Source: Mesoflavibacter sp. | GTDB lineage: Bacteria; Pseudomonadota; Alphaproteobacteria; UBA8366; Aestuariispiraceae | DNA length: 64,000 nt | Assembly: GCA_017792345.1 (NCBI GenBank) | Contig: CP051228.1 | Location: forward strand, 4,804,148-4,868,147 | Direction of reading: 5' to 3' | Part shown: one piece after another, positions 33,150 through 41,698 of the stretch | Numbering within the stretch: position 1 is the stretch's first letter | Layout: each line of letters begins with the position of its first letter | The notes under the pieces: generated by a model | Database searches by the model: none | Told to the model about the DNA's origin: nothing | What the model saw: only the letters and a program-made list of their open reading frames with translations | Program-made: the position numbers and the translations under genes

Positions 33150-34136
33150 ATGCCGGAAGAGATCAACGAGGCGAAGGACCCGCCGGTCCTGTCGCTCGTC
33201 ATACCCATGTTCAATGAAGAGGACGGGCTGGACATCCTGTTCGACCGGCTGTGCCCGATGCTGGACGGTATCGGTGAGCCGTACGAGATCGTCTGTGTCG
33301 ACGATGGCAGTCGCGACGGGACCCTAGCCGCGCTGACGAAGATCCAAGATCGCGTCCCGCAACTGGTGATCGCCGAACTGTCCCGGAATTTCGGCAAGGA
33401 ATCCGCGCTCAGCGCCGGGCTGGATATTGCCCGCGGACAAGCCGTCGTCCCGTTCGACGCCGATTTGCAGGACCCGCCGGAACTGATCCCCGATCTGGTC
33501 GCCAAATGGCGTGACGGTTTCGACGTCGTGCTGGCCCGACGTACGGACCGCCGCGCCGAAGGGGCGCTGAAACGGTTCACGGCCTGGGCCTTCTATCGCA
33601 CGCATAATGTCCTGGCAGAGCATCCGATCCCGAACAATGTCGGCGACTTCCGCCTGATGGACCGCCGCGTGGTGGATGTGCTGACACGCCTGCCGGAACG
33701 GCGGCGCTTCATGAAGGGGCTTTTCGCCTGGGTCGGGTTCAAGACCGCCATCGTCGATTTCGAACGCGCCCCGCGCGCCGCCGGCGATACGAAATGGAAC
33801 TATTGGAAGCTCTGGAACTTCGCGTTGGAGGGTATCACCTCCTTTTCCAGCCTGCCCTTGCGGTTCTGGTCCTATATCGGCGCGGCGGTGGCGGCGATCT
33901 CCTTTCTTTACGCCGCCTTCATTGTTCTGTTCACCCTGTTCGCGGGCATAGACGTGCCGGGTTATGCCTCGCTGCTGGTGATTGTCCTGTTCCTCGGTGG
34001 ACTTCAGCTTCTGTCGCTGGGCCTGCTGGGCGAATATGTCGGCCGCATCTATGCGGAGGTGAAGGGAAGGCCGCTATACGTTTTGCGGCGGGTTCATCGC
34101 AGCGGCGATGCGGAGAACAGGTCGTCAGATGCCTAG
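33150..34136 (+). CDS. family-2 undecaprenyl-phosphate glycosyltransferase (DPM1/GtrB-like)
   Basis: A 328-residue inner-membrane enzyme. It shows the GT-A domain LSLVIPMFNEEDGLD, EIVCVDDGSRDGT, NFGKESALSAGLDIARGQAVVPFDADLQDPPELIP (DxD) and the acceptor region FRLMDRRVVDVL, followed by two C-terminal TM helices (FWSYIGAAVAAISFLYAAFIVLFTL and LLVIVLFLGGLQLLSLGLLGEYVGRIY). This is the architecture of ArnC/GtrB, which put a sugar on undecaprenyl phosphate. First gene of a four-gene operon; the start codon of the next gene overlaps its stop. ATG 33150 is chosen; the longer frame overlaps the divergent glmM promoter region. Confidence 0.93.
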   Translation: MPEEINEAKDPPVLSLVIPMFNEEDGLDILFDRLCPMLDGIGEPYEIVCVDDGSRDGTLAALTKIQDRVPQLVIAELSRNFGKESALSAGLDIARGQAVVPFDADLQDPPELIPDLVAKWRDGFDVVLARRTDRRAEGALKRFTAWAFYRTHNVLAEHPIPNNVGDFRLMDRRVVDVLTRLPERRRFMKGLFAWVGFKTAIVDFERAPRAAGDTKWNYWKLWNFALEGITSFSSLPLRFWSYIGAAVAAISFLYAAFIVLFTLFAGIDVPGYASLLVIVLFLGGLQLLSLGLLGEYVGRIYAEVKGRPLYVLRRVHRSGDAENRSSDA

Positions 34137-35559
34137 TCTTCCCCGTTTTAGCGCGACTTCGTGGTTCTGGATTGCAATCGGCGGCATCATCACCGTTCGG
34201 ATCGTCGCGGTGGCGTTCTACCCGGCGACCGGGTTTCCCGACCGGTTCGGCTATCTGGCCTATGCCGAGACGATCCTGACCGGGACCGAGTGGCTGCACC
34301 AGGCCTATGACGGGTCCCCGCTGCCGGGGACCGCATTCCGGGCGCCGGGTTACCCCTTGATTCTGGCCGGGCTACAGATTCTGTTCGGCCAACAGGGTTT
34401 CGCGTGGGCCGTCCAAATTCTGCAATGCGCCGCGACCGTTCTGGCCTGCCTGCCGCTGTTCGGTACGGCGCGTCGTCTGGTGGGGCCGGCTGCGGCGGCC
34501 CTGACGGTCCTGGGATTCGGACTATCGGTGACCGTAGCCTACGAATTGTCGATCCTGCCGGACGCATTCTTGATCGCCGCCTGGATCGCACTTCTGTCCA
34601 TCACGGCGATCCATTGGCTGGACAGGCGCCCGATGAAGCCCGCGGCGGCCCTACTGCTCGGCCTGATGGCCGTCTATGTGGTGATGGCGCGCGGCAACGG
34701 ACTGCATCTCCTGCTGCTCACGCTGCCAGTGGTCGTGTTGGCGACTTGCCAGCCCGGGCAAAGACGCGATCTGCGGGCGGTGTCGCTGCTTCTTGTCTAT
34801 CTGCCGGGCTTCCTGGCCTATGGCGCGGTCAGCCTCTGGAACGAATATCGGACCGGCGAGCGGTTCTTCACCACAGGCGGTCAGATCGCCATGGTGCAGC
34901 CGGTGATCCGCATGGCGGAGTTGGGGGCCTCCCCTTTTGTCGGCGACGATCTGTTGCGCCGCACGATCCGCGAACACGCGCCTGATCTGAGCTATGAACA
35001 AATCTATGATGTCGATCGCGCCCTTTCCACCGAACACGGACTGACCCCCAATCAGATCGCCAACGCCAACGTTCGGCTCTATCTGGACACGGTCATCGCC
35101 TTTCCCGCTGCCTTCGCAAGGATGTGGGTTTCAAATTTCGACGACAAGTTCGCCATAGGTTTGGTAAACCCGGCCTTCGGTCTGCACGAGGCGCATCGAT
35201 TGGTCCTCGGGGAAAGGGCCTTGCCAGGATTTTCCGCCATTCTGAAACGCGGCGAAGGTGGCGTCGCGGCCATTCCCTATGCGATCCTCTATGCCTTGGG
35301 CATGCTGGTTTCCATCGTGATTTTTGCGGCCGCGGTCCTCGGTACGCCCGTACGGTTGGCCCTGGCTTGGCGACAGGGCACGCTGGATCGGCGGGCGGTT
35401 CTGTCGGCGGCGCTATGGATCACTTGCGCAGCGGTCATCGCCTATTACTGCGCGCTGTTTCTGGTCTTGCGTTATGTCATCATGTTAAGCCCCTTCCTGA
35501 TCGCCATTGGCGTCTGGACCCTGACCCGCCCTGCAAAACAATCGGAGAGCGCCGCATGA
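34129..35559 (+). CDS. polytopic membrane glycosyltransferase (ArnT/GT39-like)
   Basis: A 476-residue protein of about a dozen helices. The start is ATG 34129, eight bases inside the preceding stop region. After the first helix there is a periplasmic loop with acidic residues and an aromatic patch (TGFPDRFGYLAYAETILTGTEWLH, then PLPGTAFRAPGYPLILAGLQILFG) where the GT39/ArnT catalytic loop lies. A large loop before the last helices (about residues 270-360) contains DVDRALSTEHGLTPNQIANANVRLYLDTV. It would take the lipid-linked sugar made by the previous gene and pass it to a glycan or lipid. The family assignment (GT39-like) is by topology and loop pattern only. Confidence 0.7.
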   Translation: MPSLPRFSATSWFWIAIGGIITVRIVAVAFYPATGFPDRFGYLAYAETILTGTEWLHQAYDGSPLPGTAFRAPGYPLILAGLQILFGQQGFAWAVQILQCAATVLACLPLFGTARRLVGPAAAALTVLGFGLSVTVAYELSILPDAFLIAAWIALLSITAIHWLDRRPMKPAAALLLGLMAVYVVMARGNGLHLLLLTLPVVVLATCQPGQRRDLRAVSLLLVYLPGFLAYGAVSLWNEYRTGERFFTTGGQIAMVQPVIRMAELGASPFVGDDLLRRTIREHAPDLSYEQIYDVDRALSTEHGLTPNQIANANVRLYLDTVIAFPAAFARMWVSNFDDKFAIGLVNPAFGLHEAHRLVLGERALPGFSAILKRGEGGVAAIPYAILYALGMLVSIVIFAAAVLGTPVRLALAWRQGTLDRRAVLSAALWITCAAVIAYYCALFLVLRYVIMLSPFLIAIGVWTLTRPAKQSESAA

Positions 35560-36200
35560 GCGCGGAACGCCGTCACGGACTTTGGCACCTGCTGTCCCGG
35601 GCCGGGGTGTATGACACCCTGCAGGCGGTTCTGGGGGCGGAGAAGTGGCGCCGCGCCCTGATCGAGGATCATGCCAAGCCGTTGGCAGGGGAACGCATTC
35701 TGGACCTCGGTTGCGGGACCGGTGCGCTGCGCCGCTACGTTCGGCAGGCGGACTACCTGGGCATTGACCGGAACCCGGACTACATCGCTGCAGCGTCCGA
35801 ACGGTACCCACCCGCATCCGATTGGATGGCGGCCGATGTCGCCGATCTGGCGGCAATCGAAACCGGCAGGTTCGACGTCGTCGTCGGCGCCGGGCTGCTG
35901 CATCACCTCGACGATACCGTCTCGCAGGATATGATCCGAACGGCCGCTAGCCTGCTTAAGCCGGGCGGGCGCCTGGCCATGCTGGACCCGGTCTTCATCG
36001 ACGGGCAGCACCCCATCGCCCGACGCCTCGCCGAGTTGGATCGTGGATGCCATGTCCGGCGGCCGGATGAATACAGGGCGTTGCTGTCACCGGTCTTCCA
36101 ATCGGTCGAAATCGTCATCCGCGATGACTTGCTGAACCTGCCCTATAATCACGCGATATCGATCGGCCGCAGGCCGAACCAAGGCGGTCATGGAGCCTGA
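35556..36200 (+). CDS. class I SAM-dependent methyltransferase
   Basis: A 214-residue soluble enzyme. SAM-binding motif I is ILDLGCGTGALRRYV and motif II/III follow as YLGIDRNPDYIAAA and FDVVVGAGLLHHLDD, the end of the Rossmann core being LKPGGRLAMLDPVFIDG. ATG 35556 overlaps the previous stop (ATGA), so translation is coupled. The target (sugar, lipid or protein) is unknown, but the context suggests sugar modification. No membrane segment. Confidence 0.9.
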   Translation: MSAERRHGLWHLLSRAGVYDTLQAVLGAEKWRRALIEDHAKPLAGERILDLGCGTGALRRYVRQADYLGIDRNPDYIAAASERYPPASDWMAADVADLAAIETGRFDVVVGAGLLHHLDDTVSQDMIRTAASLLKPGGRLAMLDPVFIDGQHPIARRLAELDRGCHVRRPDEYRALLSPVFQSVEIVIRDDLLNLPYNHAISIGRRPNQGGHGA

Positions 36201-36930
36201 AACCTATCGCCATATGGCGGCGGTCGAAGAAAGCCATTGGTGGTTCAAGGGACGGCGACGCATCGTGACGGCCGCTCTTCGGCGGCTCCTGGGCGATTTC
36301 AATCCCAACCGCCGCATCCTGGAACTCGGCTGCGGCGTCGGCGGCAATCTTGAGATGCTCTCACGGTTCGGACGTGTCGATGCCGTCGAACCGGATGCGT
36401 GGGCAGCGGGCAAGTCGCGCGAGAAAGGATGTGCGGCCGTCCTGCAGGGTGCGTTGCCCGATCACCTGCCGGAGGATTTGGCGCCCGCCTATGACCTGAT
36501 CGCGATGTTGGACGTGCTGGAGCATATCGACGATGCGCCCGGCGCCCTGGCGGCGATCCATGGCCGTATCGCGCGCAACGGCCGTCTGCTGCTTACCGTT
36601 CCCGCCTATCCGTGGATGTATGGCGACCACGACCGGCGGCATCATCATCTGCGGCGCTATAAGCGGTCCACATTGCGGGCCGAACTGCGCGGCGCGGGTT
36701 TCGACATCTGTTTCATGGGGCATTTCAATCTGCTGCTGTTGCCGTCCGCCGTTCTGGTGCGTCTTGCGCAGCGATATACGCCCTTCCTGAAAGGCGACGA
36801 CGAGGCACGCGGCGCGACCGGCCCCGCTAATGCCGTGCTGAACGCCGTCTTCGCCCTGGAAGCACCGCTGGCCACCCGCATCCCGCTCCCGGCTGGACTG
36901 TCGATCCTGGCGGTCGCACGGCCGGTTTAG
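36190..36930 (+). CDS. SAM-dependent methyltransferase
   Basis: A 246-residue enzyme starting eleven bases inside the preceding gene. Motif I is ILELGCGVGGNLEML, the acidic residue follows in RVDAVEPDAWAAG and motif III is YDLIAMLDVLEHIDDAP. The sequence around HYDRRHHHLRRY (DHDRRHHHLRRYKRSTL) and the hydrophobic stretch CFMGHFNLLLLPSAVLVRLA suggest association with the membrane. Similar methyltransferases are common in polyisoprenoid-linked glycan loci. Last gene of the operon; a 15-base tandem duplication straddles its 3' end. Confidence 0.88.
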   Translation: MEPETYRHMAAVEESHWWFKGRRRIVTAALRRLLGDFNPNRRILELGCGVGGNLEMLSRFGRVDAVEPDAWAAGKSREKGCAAVLQGALPDHLPEDLAPAYDLIAMLDVLEHIDDAPGALAAIHGRIARNGRLLLTVPAYPWMYGDHDRRHHHLRRYKRSTLRAELRGAGFDICFMGHFNLLLLPSAVLVRLAQRYTPFLKGDDEARGATGPANAVLNAVFALEAPLATRIPLPAGLSILAVARPV

Positions 36931-36947
36931 TAGCGGCCGGTTTAGTA
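36919..36947. repeat. tandem duplication (14-base unit, 15-base period)
   Basis: CGGCCGGTTTAGTA occurs at 36919-36932 and again at 36934-36947. The first copy holds the stop of the methyltransferase and the second the end of the GST coding region on the opposite strand (whose stop is in the TTAGTA). It looks like a recent slippage or recombination event that created the gap between converging genes. Confidence 0.85.
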
Positions 36948-37589
36948 TTCGACCCGTCCCCGCATGTCTTCGAAGGACAGCATGACCGCTGCGCGATAGG
37001 CGGGCCGTGCGGTCAGACGGGCATACATCGCCTCGACCCCCGGAACCGACGGCCGCTCGATATCCATTTCGAAATAGCGGTAGAGATGCGTGCCGATGAC
37101 AATGTCGGCCAAGGTCAGCTTGTCGCCCAGCAGGAAGAACCGGTCGCCGATCTCGCGCTCCAGCAGGGTCATATGGGCGGCGCAGCGTTGGATTTTGGCG
37201 CGGACGGCGGCCTTGTCCTGTTTCTCTTCCGGAACGCGGAAGCCGTTCCAGAAAACGCCGTTCAAGAAATCGGGCTGCAGTACCGTCTGCCCCCAATCCA
37301 TCCACTGTTCGATACGTGCGCGCTCCGCCGGTTTGGCCGGCCAGTAATCCGGCGCACCGAACGTCGCGCCCAGGTACCGCAGGATCGTATGGGATTCCCA
37401 GATCGCCGCACCGTCATGCAGGATGACCGGCACCTTGCCATGCGGGTTCATGCGGCGGAATTCCGGATCGTCCAACCCGCCATGGGACCCGCCCTTTTCG
37501 ATATGGCGGTGCTCTAGGCCCAATTCCCCAATCAGCCACAGGACTTTCTGAACATTGAACGCAGAACGGCGGCCATAGACTGTCAGCAT
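36942..37589 (-). CDS. glutathione S-transferase
   Basis: A 215-residue GST. N-terminal domain: LTVYGRRSAFNVQKVLWLIGELGLEHRHIEKGG, HGKVPVILHDGAAIWESHTILRYLG (GSH binding), then the helical C-domain with LLGDKLTLADIVIGTHLYRYFE. ATG 37589. It is co-oriented with the DUF3095 gene, whose stop is 9 bases upstream, so the two may share a transcript. Substrate unknown. A second, unrelated GST is encoded at 17511. Confidence 0.92.
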   Translation of the reverse strand: MLTVYGRRSAFNVQKVLWLIGELGLEHRHIEKGGSHGGLDDPEFRRMNPHGKVPVILHDGAAIWESHTILRYLGATFGAPDYWPAKPAERARIEQWMDWGQTVLQPDFLNGVFWNGFRVPEEKQDKAAVRAKIQRCAAHMTLLEREIGDRFFLLGDKLTLADIVIGTHLYRYFEMDIERPSVPGVEAMYARLTARPAYRAAVMLSFEDMRGRVEY

Positions 37590-37598
37590 TCTGAACCT

Positions 37599-38804
37599 TC
37601 ACCTTGCGCTTCGAAGCTGTTCCTTGAACGGCAGGCTGGCAGCGGCAAATCCGCCATTTCCGCCGTCGACGAAATGCACATGCTCACCCTGGTCCAGATT
37701 GAAGACCAAGCAGGTCATTAAGGCATGATCCGCGCGGTGCGTGCCATAGACAACTTTGGCCAGGCCATGCAACTCGCGCAGCAACCCCTCAATGGCATCC
37801 GCCTGCGCTTCGGTACAGTCCAAGGTCAGGCGCAGGACATCGTCAAACCGCCGGTAATCCGAATTGGCTCGCAATTCCCGGCGATAGGAGGGGGCATCGT
37901 ACCCGCCGGCGGCCCGATCGAACTTCTCCAACAGGAACTGGATGAAGCTCTCGACCACCAGCCACAGATATCGCCGCCAGGTCGACCGTACGCCGCGGGT
38001 CAGGCGGGCTTCCATCCGCAGGCCGTTCGGGATCCAGCGGAACCGCATGGTGTCGGCGGTAACCGGACTGGCGGCCGTCAAATCGCCGCCCAGAATACGT
38101 TCCACGCCCTGCAGTACACCGTCATAGACCACTCGACGGGCGGCCGTCTCCTCCGGCAGGGCAAGCACAATCATGCACAGCATGACGCCCAGTCGTGCCT
38201 TCAGCGGCTCCCATCGACAGGATAGTCCGGTCATGTCGGGTTCTTCAGCGCTCTGCAGCGTCGCGATGCGATAACGCCCGCCGGTCTCCGGTTCGGCTTT
38301 GATCCGGCGCTCCGCTTCCAGAACACCGCCGCCGCCAGCCGCGGCCAATTCGTTGCCGGGCGACAAACGCAGCTTGCCTAGAGTTAGGTCGAACCCGTCA
38401 TCCCGAAGATCGCGCACCGCCACGGCGCCGATCCGCAGTTCGAATCCGAACTCCCGCCGCGCCAGCACCTCCGCGCCCAGCAAGGCGGTTCGGATCGGTG
38501 CCAACAGGGACGCAGGAATAAAGAGGCTCGCCCCGTCCCCGCCAAAAATATAGGCGATATCTAGTTCCGGTGCCGCGTCCGAGGCCGCGTTACAGGCCGC
38601 GGTGATACAGGCCGCACCCAGCATGTTGACGTCTTTGTAGCGGCCTTCGGCGATCGCCTGGGTTGAGCCGCGAATATCCGCCAGCACAACATACCAATCG
38701 TCCGGAACCGGCACGAACGCCTCAGGATCCGCGACCCGATCGAATTCTTCGAAAGGCGGCAGATCGGTATAGAACCGGTCGTCACTCGGCACGGACCGAG
38801 GCAT
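37599..38804 (-). CDS. DUF3095 protein, cyclase-like
   Basis: A 401-residue cytoplasmic protein. The N-terminal half begins with FYTDLPPFEEFDRVADPEAFVPVPDDWYVVLADIRGSTQAIAEGRYKDVNMLGA, which has the ADIRGST motif seen at the metal site of class III nucleotide cyclases, then AYIFGGDGASLFIPASLL, a second cyclase-like signature with GGDG. DUF3095 proteins are annotated as adenylate cyclase-like. The second half is uncharacterised. Aspartates are present at both metal positions (AD and GGDG), so activity is possible; product not known. GAGG sits upstream of ATG 38804. Confidence 0.82.
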   Translation of the reverse strand: MPRSVPSDDRFYTDLPPFEEFDRVADPEAFVPVPDDWYVVLADIRGSTQAIAEGRYKDVNMLGAACITAACNAASDAAPELDIAYIFGGDGASLFIPASLLAPIRTALLGAEVLARREFGFELRIGAVAVRDLRDDGFDLTLGKLRLSPGNELAAAGGGGVLEAERRIKAEPETGGRYRIATLQSAEEPDMTGLSCRWEPLKARLGVMLCMIVLALPEETAARRVVYDGVLQGVERILGGDLTAASPVTADTMRFRWIPNGLRMEARLTRGVRSTWRRYLWLVVESFIQFLLEKFDRAAGGYDAPSYRRELRANSDYRRFDDVLRLTLDCTEAQADAIEGLLRELHGLAKVVYGTHRADHALMTCLVFNLDQGEHVHFVDGGNGGFAAASLPFKEQLRSAR

Positions 38805-38902
38805 ATGGGCCTCACCCAGGATCAGTTTGATTACATTGCTAACAATAGGTCCCGATGCCGCCTCGCACAGTATGCCATCCGAAGCTATGGACTACGCCTG
38901 GG

Positions 38903-39529
38903 TCACACTTCCTTGAAATGCGGTTCAAAGCCCTGAAAGGCGGCCTTCCTGCGATCAACTTCTTCCGGCGGCAGGTTCGAGAAATCGCACATTGCGATCA
39001 GATCACGCCTGCTTCTCTTTGGTCCGCGCCATTCGACACGGCTTACCGACTTCAGTGTCTGCCCCGACAGGACGTCCCTCGCCGTCGCATTCAACAGATC
39101 GAATGCTCTCCGATCCGCTTCGAGACGAAGTTCGCCGGGCGTATTCTGAGTAATAGGAAATTCAATCACCTTGATGATTTCACCCGCATCGACCTTCTCC
39201 GTCATGCGGTGCAGCGTCACGCCGTAACTCTTAACGCCGTCATAAAATGCCCAATGGTGGGGATCGCGCCCGGGATAGGTATTCGGGGCAGGATGAATGT
39301 TATAGGCCTGACGATACCGGACCAGGATTTCGGGGCTGACAATGACCCCCGTGCAGCACGCGATCAACGTGTCGCCGCCGGACAGATCATCCGCTGTCAT
39401 TGCGACCTTACAGTCGACACTCACCAAATCCGGTTTATTGGTCAGGATCGTCAGCATTTCACATTCCCGGGCGACCGATGCCTTCCGGAACAGGTCTGCA
39501 ATAGGCGGTCCATAGCCATGTTTATCCAA
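38903..39529 (-). CDS. formyltransferase-fold protein (possibly N-terminally short)
   Basis: A 208-residue protein with the formyl-THF-dependent transferase core: LIACCTGVIVSPEILVRYRQAYNIHPAPNTYPGRDPHHWAFYDGVKSYGVTLHRMTEKVDAGEII. The catalytic triad of this fold (N, H, D) is present in NIHPAPN and DAGEII context. Only a TTG start (39529) is available, with a stop four codons upstream and no strong ribosome site; the N-terminus lacks the usual GTP.FA-like beginning. Either the gene starts at TTG or it is truncated. It is isolated between ftsH and the DUF3095 gene. Related proteins formylate amino-sugars, which would fit a glycan role. Confidence 0.65.
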   Translation of the reverse strand: MDKHGYGPPIADLFRKASVARECEMLTILTNKPDLVSVDCKVAMTADDLSGGDTLIACCTGVIVSPEILVRYRQAYNIHPAPNTYPGRDPHHWAFYDGVKSYGVTLHRMTEKVDAGEIIKVIEFPITQNTPGELRLEADRRAFDLLNATARDVLSGQTLKSVSRVEWRGPKRSRRDLIAMCDFSNLPPEEVDRRKAAFQGFEPHFKEV

Positions 39530-39567
39530 CCGAAAAATTCATCGACCGAAACCCGGGCCCTATGCAA

Positions 39568-39589
39568 ATCGGGCCCTTCAGGGCCCGAT
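39568..39589 (-). terminator. hairpin after ftsH
   Basis: ATCGGGCCC / GGGCCCGAT (39568-39576 with 39581-39589), loop TTCA, perfect 9 bp. On the minus strand it is followed by TTTGC, a weak T run, 25 bases after the ftsH stop. It is likely the terminator of the large ruv-tol-ftsH run, though a third GGGCCC nearby allows other folds. Confidence 0.55.
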
Positions 39590-39613
39590 CGCATAACACC
39601 ATGAAATCCCGGA

Positions 39614-41530
39614 TCACTCCGCCGGGTCCGGCTCGGCGCCCGGGGGCGGTTCGGCCGGTTTGCCGGTCGTCGGCACGGAGGCGCGATGTCCGGTCTTTGC
39701 CGACGGTTCGTCGTCTTCCGGACGGTGGATCGACTCCCCGTTCAGCAAACGGCGCACTTCGTCGCCGGACAGCGTTTCGTATTCCAGAAGCGCGTTGGCC
39801 AGCGTGTGCAGCTCATCCTCATGTTCGCGCAGGACGGCATAGCACCGCGTCTCGGCTTCCTCGCAAATCCGGCGGATTTCGGAATCGATGATCTCCGCCG
39901 TCTTCTCGGAGATATTCTGTTCGCGCGCCACGGAATGCCCCAGGAAAACTTCGTCCTGGTTCGAATTGTAGCGCAGCCGGCCCAGTTTCTCGGACATGCC
40001 GAATTCGGTGACCATGGCGCGGGCCAGATTGGTCGCCTGCTGCAGGTCGTTGGACGCGCCGGTGGTCACGTTCTCCGGGCCGAAGATGATGTCCTCCGCC
40101 GCGCGGCCGCCATACATCATGGCCAGCTTCGCGTTCATCTCCATCTTCTTGTAGCCCAGGCGATCCCGCTCCGGCAGGTTCATCGTCACGCCCAGCGCAC
40201 GGCCGCGCGGGATGATGGTCACCTTATGCAGCGGATCGTTGCCGGCGACATGAATGCCGACCAGGGCATGGCCCGCCTCGTGATAGGCGGTCAGCTTCTT
40301 CTCTTCCTCCGACATCACCATGGAGCGGCGTTCGGAGCCCATCAGGACCTTGTCCTTGGCGTCTTCCAACTCGCGCATCGAAACGACCTTGCGGTTCCGG
40401 CGGGCGGCCAGAAGCGCGGCCTCGTTCACAAGGTTCGCCAGATCGGCGCCGGAGAATCCAGGCGTCCCACGGGCGATGACCTTAGAATCGACATCCGGCG
40501 CGGTCGGCACTTTGCGCATATGGACTTTCAGGATCTTCTCGCGGCCCAGAATGTCCGGGTTCGGCACGACGACCTGACGGTCGAAGCGGCCGGGGCGCAG
40601 CAGCGCCGGGTCCAGCACGTCCGGACGGTTGGTCGCGGCGATCAGGATCACGCCCTCATTCGCCTCGAAGCCGTCCATTTCGACCAGCAACTGGTTCAGG
40701 GTCTGCTCGCGCTCATCATTGCCGCCGCCGAGACCGGCGCCGCGATGACGGCCCACCGCATCGATTTCGTCGATGAAGATGATGCAGGGCGCGTTCTTCT
40801 TGCCCTGTTCGAACATGTCACGGACACGGCTGGCGCCGACACCGACGAACATTTCGACGAAGTCAGAGCCGGAGATCGTGAAGAAGGGTACGTTTGCTTC
40901 GCCGGCAACGGCGCGCGCGGTCAGGGTCTTACCCGTACCCGGGGGACCAACCAGCAGCACGCCCTTCGGGATTTTGCCGCCCAGGCGCTGGAATTTCTGA
41001 GGATCGCGCAGGAATTCGACGACTTCCTGCAATTCCTGCTTGGCCTCGTCGATCCCGGCGACGTCTTCGAACAGGACCCGGCCGTGCTTTTCGGTCAGCA
41101 GCTTTGCCTTGGACTTGCCAAAGCCCATGGCCTTGCCGCCACCGCCCTGCATCTGACGGAAGATGAAGAACCAGAAGGCGATCAGGATCAGGATCGGCAG
41201 CGCATTCAACAGGATCGCAGCCAGTGAGATGCTGTTATCCGGCGGAATGGCTTCGACGCGCACGCCCCGATCGGTCAGGGTGCGGACCAAATTGGGGTCT
41301 TCCGGCGCATAGGTGACGAAGGGCGCGCCGGACGTATAGGTCCCGGTGATCTGCCGTCCTTCGATCTTGACGCTTTTCACCTGCCCGGATTCAACCTGGG
41401 ACAGGAATTCGGAATAGGCCGTCGCTTCGGATTGGACCTGACTACGATTGCCGTCGAAGGCGTTGATCAGGAACAACAGCAGTAAAATGATGACAATCCA
41501 GAGTGCCAGGTTCTTTCCGAAGAAATTCAC
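39614..41530 (-). CDS. ftsH: ATP-dependent zinc metalloprotease FtsH
   Basis: A 638-residue membrane protease. Two N-terminal TM helices (residues about 8-25 and 105-122) flank the periplasmic domain; the AAA domain has Walker A GPPGTGKT and Walker [16 protein letters not shown]; the zinc site is HEAGH. The C-terminal tail is proline-rich. It lies 168 bases downstream of tilS, as in many alphaproteobacteria. The start codon at 41530 begins [19 protein letters not shown]. Confidence 0.98.
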   Translation of the reverse strand: MNFFGKNLALWIVIILLLLFLINAFDGNRSQVQSEATAYSEFLSQVESGQVKSVKIEGRQITGTYTSGAPFVTYAPEDPNLVRTLTDRGVRVEAIPPDNSISLAAILLNALPILILIAFWFFIFRQMQGGGGKAMGFGKSKAKLLTEKHGRVLFEDVAGIDEAKQELQEVVEFLRDPQKFQRLGGKIPKGVLLVGPPGTGKTLTARAVAGEANVPFFTISGSDFVEMFVGVGASRVRDMFEQGKKNAPCIIFIDEIDAVGRHRGAGLGGGNDEREQTLNQLLVEMDGFEANEGVILIAATNRPDVLDPALLRPGRFDRQVVVPNPDILGREKILKVHMRKVPTAPDVDSKVIARGTPGFSGADLANLVNEAALLAARRNRKVVSMRELEDAKDKVLMGSERRSMVMSEEEKKLTAYHEAGHALVGIHVAGNDPLHKVTIIPRGRALGVTMNLPERDRLGYKKMEMNAKLAMMYGGRAAEDIIFGPENVTTGASNDLQQATNLARAMVTEFGMSEKLGRLRYNSNQDEVFLGHSVAREQNISEKTAEIIDSEIRRICEEAETRCYAVLREHEDELHTLANALLEYETLSGDEVRRLLNGESIHRPEDDEPSAKTGHRASVPTTGKPAEPPPGAEPDPAE

Positions 41531-41698
41531 GGTCTACGTCATCCTTCCGTCAGGGGCGCCGAGAGCCCCAAAATAGACAAAAACTCGGCCGATCCGTTGC
41601 GCTGTCGCGCATTTAACCGGGTCGGACCCACTGCGTCCAGCGGAGATGCTGGAATTTTGCGGCCGTTCCGGTATGCGATGCACGCGATCCGATGCGGT

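Noticed and set aside
39686-41227. Plus-strand frame of 513 codons opposite ftsH
   Set aside because: Antisense shadow of a conserved gene.
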